Source of the DNA: Shinella kummerowiae
GTDB taxonomy: Bacteria > Pseudomonadota > Alphaproteobacteria > Rhizobiales > Rhizobiaceae
DNA length: 64,000 nt
Assembly: GCF_009827055.1 (NCBI RefSeq)
Contig: NZ_WUMK01000006.1
Coordinates: 372,001 to 436,000 of the forward strand
Direction: 5' to 3'
Under the pieces are notes generated by a model that ran no database searches, was not told where the DNA came from, and worked only from the letters and a program-made list of their open reading frames with translations. Positions 46,360-55,120 of this stretch are shown here, in pieces; position 1 is the stretch's first letter, and each line of letters opens with the position of its first letter. The translations under genes and the position numbers were made by a program.

Positions 46360-46900
46360 CCTCCTCTATGCCATCGCCGTCGGCCTCGTCGGTGCGGCCC
46401 TTCTGCACATCGTCATCATTCTCTCCCTGCCGAGCTTTACCGGCCGCGACGCCTATACGCGCGTGCAGAGTTTCGGCGAGACGAACCGCTTCTTCCCGCT
46501 CGCCAATACCAGCGACACGCTGGCGCCGATCAACGACGATCCGGCCATGAAGACCGCCGTCTGCACCTTCTCGGTGGAAAATGGCCCGATCCGTCTTTTC
46601 GCGGCGGGCGACGTGCCCTTCTGGTCGCTCGTCGTCTATGACGGAGCCTCCAACGAGGTGTTCAGCATGAACGACCGCACCTCGGTCAGCGGCGCGCTCG
46701 ACACGCTGGTCGCAACGCCCATCCAGCTCATCGGCATCCGCAAGGCGGTGCCGCAGGAGCTGGAACAGTCGATCCTGGTCGAAATGCGCGGCGAGGAAGG
46801 CTATGCGGTGCTGCGCACCTTCGTGCCCACGCGTAGCCGCCAGGAAGCGGCAACCGCCTTTCTCGCGGATGCCAGTTGCGAAGCCTTTACCGCCGATTAG
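46352..46900 (+). CDS. DUF1254 membrane-anchored protein
   Basis: The product has 182 residues. One N-terminal anchor (LLYAIAVGLVGAALLHIVII) is followed by the DUF1254 domain: RVQSFGETNRFFPLANTSDT, GDVPFWSLVVYDGASNEVFS and NDRTSVSGALDTLVATPIQL. Together with the overlapping DUF1214 gene it probably forms a periplasmic two-part complex; function is unknown. No terminator is evident downstream. Confidence 0.82.
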   Translation: MRNLLYAIAVGLVGAALLHIVIILSLPSFTGRDAYTRVQSFGETNRFFPLANTSDTLAPINDDPAMKTAVCTFSVENGPIRLFAAGDVPFWSLVVYDGASNEVFSMNDRTSVSGALDTLVATPIQLIGIRKAVPQELEQSILVEMRGEEGYAVLRTFVPTRSRQEAATAFLADASCEAFTAD

Positions 46901-47096
46901 GCTAAAAACGGCGTGTCATCCCATGCAACCGGCCGCGTAGGAGCCTTCCGGCCGGATGTCGCCGGCAAGCGCCTTCGCAAGCATCGTGGAATTAGAGAGA
47001 TTGCGCACCGGTGACCGTTGTTGTGCGCTCGAAAATACGACGACAACCGATCACGCGGCAGCAGGGCAAACACCTGCCACGCCCGATCGATGACGA

Positions 47097-47285
47097 TCAG
47101 GGCCGGCGGGCTGTATCCTGCGTGTTTTTCTTCACCGTCTTGCTGCGTGCGGCCAGCATGGCCGGTGTCAGGCGCTCATAGCGCACGCCGGTGAACAGAA
47201 GCACCTGGGCCGGGGCCTCGCGGCGAATGGTGTCGCGTCTCGTCGTTCGCGCGAGCCATTCCTTCAATCGTACTACGTCTGCCAT
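47097..47285 (-). CDS. small basic conserved-type protein, 62 aa
   Basis: From the Met at 47285 it starts ADVVRLKEWLARTTRRDTIR, then a beta-like core (APAQVLLFTGVRYERLTPA), ending in a basic tail. There is no export signal. It is a plausible small cytoplasmic or nucleic-acid-binding protein; family and function are unknown. Composition and start context (codons 1-5 also allow a Met at 47297) support a real gene. Confidence 0.5.
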   Translation of the reverse strand: MADVVRLKEWLARTTRRDTIRREAPAQVLLFTGVRYERLTPAMLAARSKTVKKNTQDTARRP

Positions 47286-47869
47286 TCTCGCCTCCAAAAG
47301 AAGAATCGAGACGGATGAAGTACTCCTACAATCTCACCCTGCCCGTTTCCGGGCCGGTGCATCCGGTTCCGTCGTCACCCGGCTGCGACATGAGCTGATG
47401 TCATCCCAGTCGCATACAGGGGGAAAACGGCGATACGAGTCCAAAAGTTTCCCATTCACGAGAAATTGTCCTGGACCGCCCGGTATCCGGACCATCGCAC
47501 CTTTCCCATCGACCCGGCGGCGCCCTCTGGCGGACCGCCGTTCCAATACCCGAATCATACCACGTCTATCGAATTAGACGAGCCGATCCATGTCCCTAAA
47601 ACTAACGACTATCGAGTTAACATGCTGTTAACACTAGCCTGAAGACCGCACGCGCGCAGTTCCCTACGGCACAGGTGCCCGCGACAGCGGCGTCCCGATG
47701 CGGCACGCAACGGCGCATGCACATTCTGCAACTCCCGCGGCAGCGCTTTGTAAACATTGCGGTTTCCGCGCGAGCAAGGTTAACGGCTCGCTAACGCTTT
47801 TCCTCTATTTTTCATGAACGACAATGGGGATCGGCAAGGGGCTGCCGGTCCGGGGATGACGGGTGTTTT
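47286..47869. other. 584-bp non-coding region upstream of the DUF2336 gene
   Basis: No ORF here convinces; a 74-codon minus frame has the Arg-rich look of a shadow. The right half becomes AT-rich (47570-47650 and 47780-47820) and holds the CtrA-like box at 47616-47632 and a second imperfect GTTAAC/GCTAAC dyad near 47780. It is probably promoter DNA for the plus-strand gene at 47870 and perhaps the minus-strand small gene. Confidence 0.45.
47616..47632. promoter_or_regulatory. CtrA-type box TTAA-N7-TTAA
   Basis: GTTAACATGCTGTTAAC is a perfect 7-bp dyad with a 3-nt centre. It matches the full CtrA consensus TTAA-N7-TTAA (47617-47620 and 47628-47631). It lies about 240 bp upstream of the DUF2336 start. 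Confidence 0.5.
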
Positions 47870-48847
47870 GTGGCGGACAGGTTTCGCGAATTGGAGAGAC
47901 CGCAGGCGGGGCGGCCGAAGGACATCGTCTTGATGGCCACGGTTTCCAGCTTCGAGAGCCTGCGTCTTCCGTCAAGGTCGGATCTTCATCAGTTCGGCGA
48001 ACTGTTTGAGCCTCTCTATGACGCGTCGAGCGAGGAAGCGCGCCGGCAGGCCGTCGCCGCCCTGTCGCGCTGCCCGCAGATCCCCGATGACACCGCCCTC
48101 TTCATCGCCCGCCAGCCGATCGGCATCGCCGCGATTTTCCTCATGGGCGCGAAGGCCATTCCCGATGCGACACTGATGCGCATCCTGCGGGCGGCCGGTC
48201 CCGAGCACGCCCGCGCCATCGGCAAGCGCGACGATCTTTCGCCCGCCATCGTCGAGGCGCTGGTCGGCACCCACCAGGACCATGCAAGCCGCCGCACCGG
48301 GGACGACCGCGAGGCGGCGCTCAGGGAAGCGGCAAGGCTGGAGCGGGAAGAGGAGATTCGCGACGAGCTGCGCGCCCTCGTTCGCGCCGCAACGCCGGCC
48401 ACCGAAGCGCCCGCCGGGCTCGAACCGGCAACCGAGATGCATCAGGCGCTGTTCGTGCGCTTTGCGCGCGGCGGGGAAATCGGCATGCTGGCGGTGACGC
48501 TCGCCGATGCGCTCGCCTCCAGCCAATGGCTTTCGGAGCGCATCCTGCTCGATGTGTCCGGACGACAGCTTGCCGAAACGCTGGTGGCGCTCGACGTGCC
48601 CGAAGCCGATGGCGTTTTCGTTCTGGGAAAGATTTATCCGCATCTTGCCGCGGGCGGCGCGGCAGAGTTGTTGTCGACGCTAGACCCCGCCGAGGCTGTC
48701 CTCCGGGTCGAAAGCTGGCAGCGGGCGGACAGCTACACGAACGGCGATGGCCTGCCGAAGGCGGCCAATGGCGACGACGCGCAGGCGAATGGGCAGGATC
48801 ACCATGACAGGTCCTCCGTGACGAAACGGCAACGCGCCGCCGGTTGA
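47870..48847 (+). CDS. DUF2336 domain protein
   Basis: The product has 325 residues from a GTG at 47870; an in-frame ATG at 47933 is possible. It is all helical, HEAT-like DUF2336: FGELFEPLYDASSEEARRQA, IPDDTALFIARQPIGIAAIF and HARAIGKRDDLSPAIVEALV. A charged coiled segment (REAARLEREEEIRDELRALV) leads to the C-terminal helical half. The tail is hydrophilic and low-complexity. The family is alphaproteobacterial and poorly understood, with suspected links to cell-cycle or motility. The upstream CtrA-type box supports that link. Confidence 0.8.
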   Translation: MADRFRELERPQAGRPKDIVLMATVSSFESLRLPSRSDLHQFGELFEPLYDASSEEARRQAVAALSRCPQIPDDTALFIARQPIGIAAIFLMGAKAIPDATLMRILRAAGPEHARAIGKRDDLSPAIVEALVGTHQDHASRRTGDDREAALREAARLEREEEIRDELRALVRAATPATEAPAGLEPATEMHQALFVRFARGGEIGMLAVTLADALASSQWLSERILLDVSGRQLAETLVALDVPEADGVFVLGKIYPHLAAGGAAELLSTLDPAEAVLRVESWQRADSYTNGDGLPKAANGDDAQANGQDHHDRSSVTKRQRAAG

Positions 48848-48859
48848 AATCCGGTTCCG

Positions 48860-48991
48860 TTAGAAAATCCGGCGCTTGGCCGGCAGGCGAACCGTCGCGC
48901 CTTCGTTGCGCTCGGCGGAGAGCGCGGCCAGCATGGTCACGACGAACATTCCCGAAATCAGCAGTGCAAGGGCAGGCAGCACGATAAACAT
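48860..48991 (-). CDS. 43-residue single-span membrane protein
   Basis: The ATG at 48989-48991 is preceded by TTGGAG eight bases upstream, and the TAA is at 48860. The peptide begins with one membrane helix (FIVLPALALLISGMFVVTML), followed by a charged basic tail with RLPAKRRIF. It is convergent with the DUF2336 gene, 12 nt between stops. Too short for usual gene callers; the ribosome binding site and clean topology support it. Function is unknown. Confidence 0.5.
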   Translation of the reverse strand: MFIVLPALALLISGMFVVTMLAALSAERNEGATVRLPAKRRIF

Positions 48992-49082
48992 GGGTGTTTC
49001 TCCAAGGGTTCACAGGCCGTTGCCTGTGCCTCCCTTTTCCCATGTCGGCCGCCCGCCGGCTGTTCCCGCAGGAACAGGACGG

Positions 49083-50732
49083 TCAGAACAGGAAGTCGCC
49101 CTTCGACAGATCGGAGAGATCGACATGCTTCAGCGTCAGCACATCGTTGCCGGCGCGGATCAGCACGTCGTCGCCGCTCTGCACCGCATGGTTCTTCACG
49201 AGGTCGGCAAAGCTGGTGATGTCCGCAAGGCCGGAGAAATCGACGCGGTCCGTGCCCGGCGCAAAATCCGTCACGCTGTCCTTGCCCGAGCCCTTGGAGA
49301 AGAGGAAGACATCCGCCCCGCTGCCGCCGATGAGCGTGTCGTTGCCCTTGCGGCCATCGAGGATGTCGTTGCCGGCCCCACCGGAGAGGATGTTGCCGCC
49401 GCTGTTGCCGATGATCACATTGTCCAGCTCATTGCCGGTGCCGCGCATGTCGGCGGTGCCGAGCAGGATGAGCTTTTCGAGATTGGCGCCGAGCTTGTAA
49501 CTCACCGACGACTGGACCGTGTCGGTCCCCTCGCCAGCCTTTTCCACGAGCTTCAGGGCCGCGTCGGCGACGAGATAGGTGTCGTTGCCCTTGCCGCCCG
49601 CCACCCAGCCGATCACCTTGCCGCCGCGTGTGTCAAAAATGTCGTTGCCGGCGCCGAGAGAGACATGGCCACGGATCGTGCCATTGTTGGTGATGGCCTC
49701 GATGCCGTTGCCGCCCTTCAGCGCCAGGCTTTCGGCCGTCAGCGACCCGTTGTTGGAAAAGACGTTCTTGCCGCTGCCGAGCAGGGAAACCGCGACACCC
49801 GAGGTCGCTGTGACGGAGCCGTTGTTGGTCAGAGTGGCATTCGCGCCGTCGATATAGATGCCGGACGCGCCCTTCAGGGTACCGTTGTTGGTGATCTGCG
49901 CGGCCGCACCGCCGACGTCGATGCCATCCCCGGACGTCGAGGTGATCGTCTTGTGGTTGGCAAAGTTGGCGTTTGCACCATCCAGCCGCACGGCATCCCG
50001 GGCGGCCGTGATCGTGCCGTTGTTCGACATGACGAGGTTGGCGCCCGTCACGACAATGCCCTCGTCGCCGCGCGAAAGGATCTTGCCGTTGTTGGTGATG
50101 ATGGCGTTCGCGCCGGTCACCGTGATCGCGTCGAGCTTGGCATCGATCGTGCCGCTGTTGGTCACGATGGCCTTCAGGCCGACGCTGCGAATGCCGTCAT
50201 CCGCCGTCGAGCGGATGAGCCCGTAATTGGTGACGATCGTCTTCACGCCCGAGGCGATCACCGCATCGCCGACGCTTTTCACCGTGCCATGGTTGGTGAC
50301 GAGCGCATCGTCACCCTTCGCCTTGACACCGGCGCCGCTCGACAGCACGGAGCCGCGGTTGGTGAAATTCAGGCCTTCGCCGGTAAAGACACCGGCATAG
50401 GTGCCGCCGGACAGCGTGCCGAGATTGGTAAGGATCAGGTCCGCGCCACTCGCCATCAGGCCGATCAGCTTGGCGGAAACGACGCCGTTCGCCTTGATGG
50501 TGACATCGCCGGCATTCGCCTGGGTTGCGGAGGCGCCCAGAACCACGCCGTTTCCGGCGGAGGAGCTGACCCTGCCGTCGAACACCAGCGAGCGACCCGC
50601 ATAGAGGCCGGAGGCATCGACGGCCGTGCCCTTGGTGGCGATCGAAACGCCGGGCGCGAGGATCCACTGGCTGTTTGCCTGTTTGGCAAGGAGCGTCGAC
50701 GTCATGTCGACCTTGATGTCATATTTGGTCAT
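49083..50732 (-). CDS. RTX-type secreted protein with beta-solenoid repeats
   Basis: The product has 549 residues from the ATG at 50732. There is no N-terminal signal peptide. Residues about 45-350 are built from roughly a dozen 21-23-residue rungs of the form GANAIITNNGKI, giving a right-handed beta-solenoid. The C-terminus has calcium-binding GGxGxDxLx nonapeptides (NILSGGAGNDILDGRKGNDT, IGGSGADVFLF) and a serralysin-like end rich in DFSGL/LKHVDLSDL. This is typical of type I secretion. It is a likely cell-surface or matrix protein; the cognate ABC exporter is not in the window. Confidence 0.82.
   Translation of the reverse strand: MTKYDIKVDMTSTLLAKQANSQWILAPGVSIATKGTAVDASGLYAGRSLVFDGRVSSSAGNGVVLGASATQANAGDVTIKANGVVSAKLIGLMASGADLILTNLGTLSGGTYAGVFTGEGLNFTNRGSVLSSGAGVKAKGDDALVTNHGTVKSVGDAVIASGVKTIVTNYGLIRSTADDGIRSVGLKAIVTNSGTIDAKLDAITVTGANAIITNNGKILSRGDEGIVVTGANLVMSNNGTITAARDAVRLDGANANFANHKTITSTSGDGIDVGGAAAQITNNGTLKGASGIYIDGANATLTNNGSVTATSGVAVSLLGSGKNVFSNNGSLTAESLALKGGNGIEAITNNGTIRGHVSLGAGNDIFDTRGGKVIGWVAGGKGNDTYLVADAALKLVEKAGEGTDTVQSSVSYKLGANLEKLILLGTADMRGTGNELDNVIIGNSGGNILSGGAGNDILDGRKGNDTLIGGSGADVFLFSKGSGKDSVTDFAPGTDRVDFSGLADITSFADLVKNHAVQSGDDVLIRAGNDVLTLKHVDLSDLSKGDFLF
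49690..50440 (-). repeat. coding tandem repeats of the beta-solenoid
   Basis: Imperfect units of about 66 nt recur with the core CCGTTGTTGGT (coding TNNG/SNNG on the minus strand) and a following ATGGC/GTGGC stretch. They encode successive solenoid rungs and diverge enough to suggest an old expansion. Confidence 0.65.
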
Positions 50733-50832
50733 TCTTGTCGGGCGTCCATCATTGACGTCATCACGTCTTAAAATCCTATCGGCAAACAATCCGTTTCAAT
50801 TGCGGCCGTCATCGTCCAATCCGTGCAGAGGG

Positions 50833-51204
50833 TTAACGGCGGAAGAAGCCGTCATCCTTCGGTTCGGCCGTGCCGAAATCCATCAGGTCGCCAAGATCGT
50901 CGGTCTCGACGGTCAGCACCCAGAGGTCGCTGTCGAAGCGCCGCTCCCGGTCGATCGCCGCGCCGACGGCGCTTGCCTCCACGCGGTCCAGCCGCGTCTC
51001 GAACAGCCGCCGGTCGCTCTCCTCCGCCTCGAAGAAACTCTGCGGCGCCGGGGCATGCAGGCTCTCCGAACCGTCGCGAAAAACCTGCCGCACGAACACC
51101 GCACCCGCCTCCTCCGCGCCCTTCGCCTCGACAGCCGCGAAATCGCCACGGGCAAAGACGCGGCGCATCAGGGCGGAGACGAAGATATCGGTGCGAAGGC
51201 GCAT
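50833..51204 (-). CDS. DUF1491 family protein
   Basis: The product has 123 residues from the Met at 51204 (the frame opens at 51219). The signature MRLRTDIFVSALMRRVFARG is followed by a beta-meander (GAVFVRQVFRDGSESLHAPA) and RRLFETRLDRVEASAVGAAI with the C-terminal DSDLWVLTVETDD. It is a small alphaproteobacterial family of unknown function, often near peptidoglycan-binding protein genes, as here. Confidence 0.85.
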   Translation of the reverse strand: MRLRTDIFVSALMRRVFARGDFAAVEAKGAEEAGAVFVRQVFRDGSESLHAPAPQSFFEAEESDRRLFETRLDRVEASAVGAAIDRERRFDSDLWVLTVETDDLGDLMDFGTAEPKDDGFFRR

Positions 51205-51248
51205 GGTCGCGGCATACACCGCACCGCGCGCCGGGGCAATCGCTAGAC

Positions 51249-52691
51249 CTATAGGCGGATCGCCAACCGCAGCCCGCCCCAGTGCCGGCCATTGACGGTA
51301 ATGGGGGCGGAGATGTCCTTCATCAGCACGAACTGCCCGCCGCCCATGTCGCGGCGATAGGTCTGGAGGAGAAACGGCTCTTTATTGCGGCCGGCGGCCA
51401 GCCCCACCCGGTCGTCGAAGATGCGGCGGTTGCGGCAGTTCGCGGTGTTCCACGCCGGATCGCCCGGCCGCTGCGGCTCGGAGAATTTGCGGTTGTGCGT
51501 CGGCAGGTAGCCGTTCTCGTCCACCGCCGCGCAGAAGGCGATGCGCTCGTCGCGCGTGGCGGCCGGCTCCTGGATTGCCGGCAGCACGCGGTCGGTGAAG
51601 TCGGTGAAGCGCGTCATCATCTGCACCGGGTCGGTGCCGGGGATCGGCCGATACTGCCGGTCGAACAGCGCCTCCATGCCGATCTCGCCGCTCAGCACGG
51701 CCGCGGTGAAGCGGGCAGAGACCGCGTCACCCAAGTCCTGGACCAGGCGGATATAGGGGCTGTCCGGCGTCTCGATGCCCGCACTCGCCGTCGCCTGGAT
51801 GATGCGCTCGGAAATAGTCACCACCTCGCCGACCTTGCCGGAGGCCTTCTGCAGCACCGCGTTGGAACGGATGATCTCCGTCGAGGCAGCACCGATCGAC
51901 CGGGCGAATTCGCTGCATTGCTTGTCGACGGCACCCGTCGTGGCGGCGAGCGAGGAGGCGCTGTCGAGGATTTTCGACATGACCGTCTCCACGCCGGCAA
52001 ACGAGCCCTGCACGTCCGACGCCGTTGCCTTCACGCCCTCGGCCGAAACGCGCGCGCCCTCGCCCGCCGCCTCCAGCCGGTCGATGCGTGCGCGCAGTTC
52101 CTGCAAGGTCTTCTGGATCGAGGCGGTCGTGCTGGAGGTTTCCAGCGACAGCGCGCGCACCTCCGTCGCAACCACGGCAAATCCCTTGCCCGCCTCGCCC
52201 GCACGCGCCGCCTCGATTGCGGCATTCAGTGCCAGAAGGTTGGTCTGCCGCGCGATGGTGCCGATCGCATCGGCGAGCCGGCCGACATCTGCCAGCGCCC
52301 TGGAAAAGGCGGCAATCTCGGTGCCGATCTCGTTGGAGGCCGTCACCATATGGTCGATCGCGGCAATCGAGCCGTCGAGCTGCACCGCCTGTTCGCCGAG
52401 CACCTTGCGGGCGCTCGCGGCCAGTTGGTCGGTCTCTCCGAGCGCACGGGCAATGTCGCCATTGGTGCTGGCAATGGCCGTCGCCGACTGGGTCAGGCGG
52501 GTAAAGAGGCCGGCATGCTCACGCGATTGCGCGGCCGTGTCCTGAATGGAGCCGGCAATATCGACCAGATGCAGGCCGAGATCCGAAGCCTCGGCCGCCA
52601 ACCCGCCGACGACCCGGCGCAGCGCCTCCGCATCGGCCGGTGCTTCGTCTTCAAATGTATTAGCAAACTCACGCAAGGCAGCATTGGACAT
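51249..52691 (-). CDS. cytoplasmic methyl-accepting chemotaxis protein with C-terminal sensor
   Basis: The product has 480 residues without membrane segments. The N-terminal half is the MCP coiled-coil, with the CheA/CheW-contact tip [19 protein letters not shown] followed by [20 protein letters not shown]. The C-terminal half (about 295-480) is a PAS/Cache-like sensor: [60 protein letters not shown]. This reversed order (signal domain first, sensor last) and cytoplasmic location are unlike classical chemoreceptors. There is no CheR-docking pentapeptide at the C-terminus. A CtrA half-site lies upstream. Confidence 0.85.
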   Translation of the reverse strand: MSNAALREFANTFEDEAPADAEALRRVVGGLAAEASDLGLHLVDIAGSIQDTAAQSREHAGLFTRLTQSATAIASTNGDIARALGETDQLAASARKVLGEQAVQLDGSIAAIDHMVTASNEIGTEIAAFSRALADVGRLADAIGTIARQTNLLALNAAIEAARAGEAGKGFAVVATEVRALSLETSSTTASIQKTLQELRARIDRLEAAGEGARVSAEGVKATASDVQGSFAGVETVMSKILDSASSLAATTGAVDKQCSEFARSIGAASTEIIRSNAVLQKASGKVGEVVTISERIIQATASAGIETPDSPYIRLVQDLGDAVSARFTAAVLSGEIGMEALFDRQYRPIPGTDPVQMMTRFTDFTDRVLPAIQEPAATRDERIAFCAAVDENGYLPTHNRKFSEPQRPGDPAWNTANCRNRRIFDDRVGLAAGRNKEPFLLQTYRRDMGGGQFVLMKDISAPITVNGRHWGGLRLAIRL

Positions 52692-52734
52692 GGCTCGACA
52701 ATCCTCCCGGCAATCGGAGGATTATCCGGCAGGC

Positions 52735-52742
52735 ATGGTTAA
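52735..52742 (-). promoter_or_regulatory. CtrA half-site upstream of the chemoreceptor gene
   Basis: TTAACCAT on the minus strand is an exact CtrA half-site, about 45 bp before the chemoreceptor ATG. A second TTAA lies 8 nt away (52751-52754), one base off the N7 spacing. Confidence 0.35.
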
Positions 52743-52809
52743 TGCTTCCTTTAAAAACAACCGGTAGATGCGCGCGCCGCAGTCGTACGACTTTGGTCGC
52801 ATGCGCACC

Positions 52810-53538
52810 TTACAGCGCGCCGATATCCTTCAGCTTGGCGAGCACCTGCGTGTTCGGCTCGCCGGTCACCGGAAGACGGTAATGCTTCTCAAAATGGCGG
52901 ATCGCCAGGCGGGTCTTTTCACCGATGAGGCCGTCCACCGCGATATCCGTATAGGCGATGTTGCTCAGCCCCTTCTGGATCTTCATCACCAGGTCGCTCG
53001 GCGCCGGTTTTGCCACCGCGGAGGTGACGGCCGGATCGGCCTCGGCTTCCATGATCGCCGCGGCGACCGGGTCGGCCTCGTCCTGTTTCGCCTCGCTTGC
53101 CGTCGCCGGCTGCTTCTCGATGACCTTGGCCACCTCGTCGAAGGGCCGCTCGCCGGGCATTACGTCGGTGACCTCAGGCAGTTCCTCGCCCTCTTCCAGC
53201 CGCTCGATGACGAAGGTCGTCTGGTCATGCGGCTCGGGTTTCGTCGCGGTGAAGCCCAGCGAATTGTCGGCCGCGCGCATCTTGAGGAACGGGGCTGGAT
53301 GGCCGCCCGGCTGATACCACAGCGCATTGGCCGCCACGAAGGAGAACACGACGAGGAAGGCGCAGGTGCCGCCGACGGTGGCCGGATGGCGCGCGGCAAG
53401 CCCTCCGAGCGCGACAAGCCCGGTGATGACGACGTTCGGCCGGCGCGGCGGCGGTGCTGCGGCACGCTTGCCGGAACCGCCCTTGCGGGCCTGGCCTTGC
53501 GGCCGCCGCTCAGGCTGTTTTCTGACGTGCGCGTTCAT
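52810..53538 (-). CDS. membrane-anchored peptidoglycan-binding protein
   Basis: The product has 242 residues from the Met at 53538. A basic N-terminus (ERRPQGQARKGGSGKRAA) precedes a membrane segment (TVGGTCAFLVVFSFVAANAL). An acidic periplasmic linker leads to a C-terminal PG_binding_1 domain (MKIQKGLSNIAYTDIAVDG, EKTRLAIRHFEKHYRLPVTG). It overlaps the kinase gene upstream by 29 nt, so the two are translated together. Confidence 0.85.
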   Translation of the reverse strand: MNAHVRKQPERRPQGQARKGGSGKRAAAPPPRRPNVVITGLVALGGLAARHPATVGGTCAFLVVFSFVAANALWYQPGGHPAPFLKMRAADNSLGFTATKPEPHDQTTFVIERLEEGEELPEVTDVMPGERPFDEVAKVIEKQPATASEAKQDEADPVAAAIMEAEADPAVTSAVAKPAPSDLVMKIQKGLSNIAYTDIAVDGLIGEKTRLAIRHFEKHYRLPVTGEPNTQVLAKLKDIGAL

Positions 53539-55120
53539 GGGTCGTGTCCTTGCCATCGAGCGACGGCTCGTAAACGGTCTCGCTGCCTGCCGCAAGGCGC
53601 GGCGGGAAATCGACGGTGGATGCCGTGGTCAGCCGGTGCTCGTCCTCGTGCAGGACGCCCGACCCGTCCGCCGGCACGCGGATGGTGATGACCGTGCCCT
53701 CGCCCGGCCGGCTCTGGATGACGAAGCTGCCGCCATGCAGCGCCACGAGACCCTTGACGAGCGACAGGCCAAGCCCTGTGCCTTCGTATTTGCGGGTATA
53801 TTCGTTCTGCACCTGCATGAAGGGCTGGCCGATGAGCGCGAGCTTGTCGGCCGGAATGCCGATGCCCGTATCGCTGACCGTCAGCAACAGGTCCTTGCCT
53901 TCCCGCGCCGCATCGATGGTGACGATGCCGCCGCGGTCGGTGAACTTGATCGCATTGCCGACGAGGTTGATCAGGATCTGCTGGATCGCCCGCTGGTCGG
54001 CCACCGCCTCGCCGATGGCGCGCGGGACGCGGCTGGTCAGCTTGATGCCCTTGTCGCGCGCCTGGAGGCCGAGCATCTGCTCGCAGGCCCGCACGCTGTC
54101 GGCGACGATGAAGGGCTCGGTCAAGAGTTCGTAGCGGCCGGCCTCGATCTTCGAGACGTCCAGCATGGTGTTGACCACCGACAGCAGGTGTGATCCCGAC
54201 TGGTGGATCAGGGCGACATATTCGCGCTGGCGGTCGTTCTCGAGCTTGCCGAAATACTCGCCGGTCAGGATATCGGAGAAGCCGAGGATGGCATTCAGCG
54301 GCGTGCGCAGCTCATGGCTGACGGCGGCCAGGAAACGCGTCTTGGCGTCGTTGGCCGATTCGGCCTCCGCCGTCTTGCGCGCACCTTCGCTTCTCAGCCG
54401 TGCCTCTTCGGACATGTCGCGCGACTGGGCGACGACGGCCGCAAGCGCGCCGTCCGCACCGTGCAGCGCCGTCATTTCCACGCGCATATGCATGAACTGC
54501 TCGGCATCCGCCTCCAGGCGTGGGCGATCGATGCGGATGTCCACCGTCTCGCGCACCCCACCCTGGCGCAGGCGATCGATCGCGGCGAGGAAACCGAGCC
54601 GGTCGGAGATGTGGATCTGGTCGAGGTAGCCGCGCGCCATCGGGTCGCGCATCCAGGCGAGCATGTCGGCGCGGTCGCGGCCGTGCACGGCGGTGACGAA
54701 ACCGCGCGCATCATGCAGCGTCACGAGGCCGGCAAAGAGATCATAAGGCGAGGACGTCTGGACCGGCGCGGTGGCGGCGAGCTCCTCGGCAAAGGTCTTC
54801 GGCTTCATCGGCCTGGGCTGGCGCGTCGCGGTCGCGGCGGCGGCCAGCAGCGCGCCGGCGCCGACGACGGCCACGCCGGCGGGCAGCGCGGCAGAAGCGG
54901 GCATGATGGCGGAAAGCGCGAGCGGCAGGCCGGGAACGGCGGCAAGAAGCGCCAGCGTCGTGGCACGCAACGACGCGGACGGGCGCTCGTCCGTCGCGCC
55001 CACGCCCGCAACGCCCGCAACGGCGCCCAGGCGGGCTGCCATTCTGTCAGCGATGGTGGTCAATTGGCGCAACGCAAAACCCTGCCGTTTATGTTCTTTT
55101 GTGTGAGCCCAAAATCGCAT
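53510..55120 (-). CDS. DivJ-like PAS sensor histidine kinase
   Basis: The product has 536 residues from the Met at 55120; a GTG at 55201 is also possible. Two membrane segments (LALLAAVPGLPLALSAIM; AGVAVVGAGALLAAAATA) precede a PAS region (FAGLVTLHDARGFVTAVHGR). The HisKA domain, AAVSHELRTPLNAILGFSDI, has the PleC/DivJ/PdhS-type sequence. The HATPase has NLVGNAIKFTD, DTGIGIP and GTGLGLSLV. Two TMs plus PAS and length suggest DivJ, the kinase opposing PleC on DivK, but CbrA/PdhS-type relatives cannot be excluded. The overlapping peptidoglycan-binding gene may link polar cell-wall cues to signalling. Confidence 0.7.
   Translation of the reverse strand: MRFWAHTKEHKRQGFALRQLTTIADRMAARLGAVAGVAGVGATDERPSASLRATTLALLAAVPGLPLALSAIMPASAALPAGVAVVGAGALLAAAATATRQPRPMKPKTFAEELAATAPVQTSSPYDLFAGLVTLHDARGFVTAVHGRDRADMLAWMRDPMARGYLDQIHISDRLGFLAAIDRLRQGGVRETVDIRIDRPRLEADAEQFMHMRVEMTALHGADGALAAVVAQSRDMSEEARLRSEGARKTAEAESANDAKTRFLAAVSHELRTPLNAILGFSDILTGEYFGKLENDRQREYVALIHQSGSHLLSVVNTMLDVSKIEAGRYELLTEPFIVADSVRACEQMLGLQARDKGIKLTSRVPRAIGEAVADQRAIQQILINLVGNAIKFTDRGGIVTIDAAREGKDLLLTVSDTGIGIPADKLALIGQPFMQVQNEYTRKYEGTGLGLSLVKGLVALHGGSFVIQSRPGEGTVITIRVPADGSGVLHEDEHRLTTASTVDFPPRLAAGSETVYEPSLDGKDTTHERARQKTA

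Noticed and set aside
47334-47558. 74-codon minus frame upstream of the 62-residue gene
   Set aside because: Arg/Pro-rich, weak start context, overlaps likely promoter DNA; not convincing as a protein.
49690-50440. Regularly spaced repeats that might be taken for a CRISPR array
   Set aside because: The units are in-frame, diverged coding repeats of a beta-solenoid with no unique spacers of constant length and no cas genes.
48876-50771. 631-codon plus-strand frame with repeated segments
   Set aside because: Repeats are the complement of the solenoid codons; the minus strand encodes recognisable RTX and beta-helix motifs.
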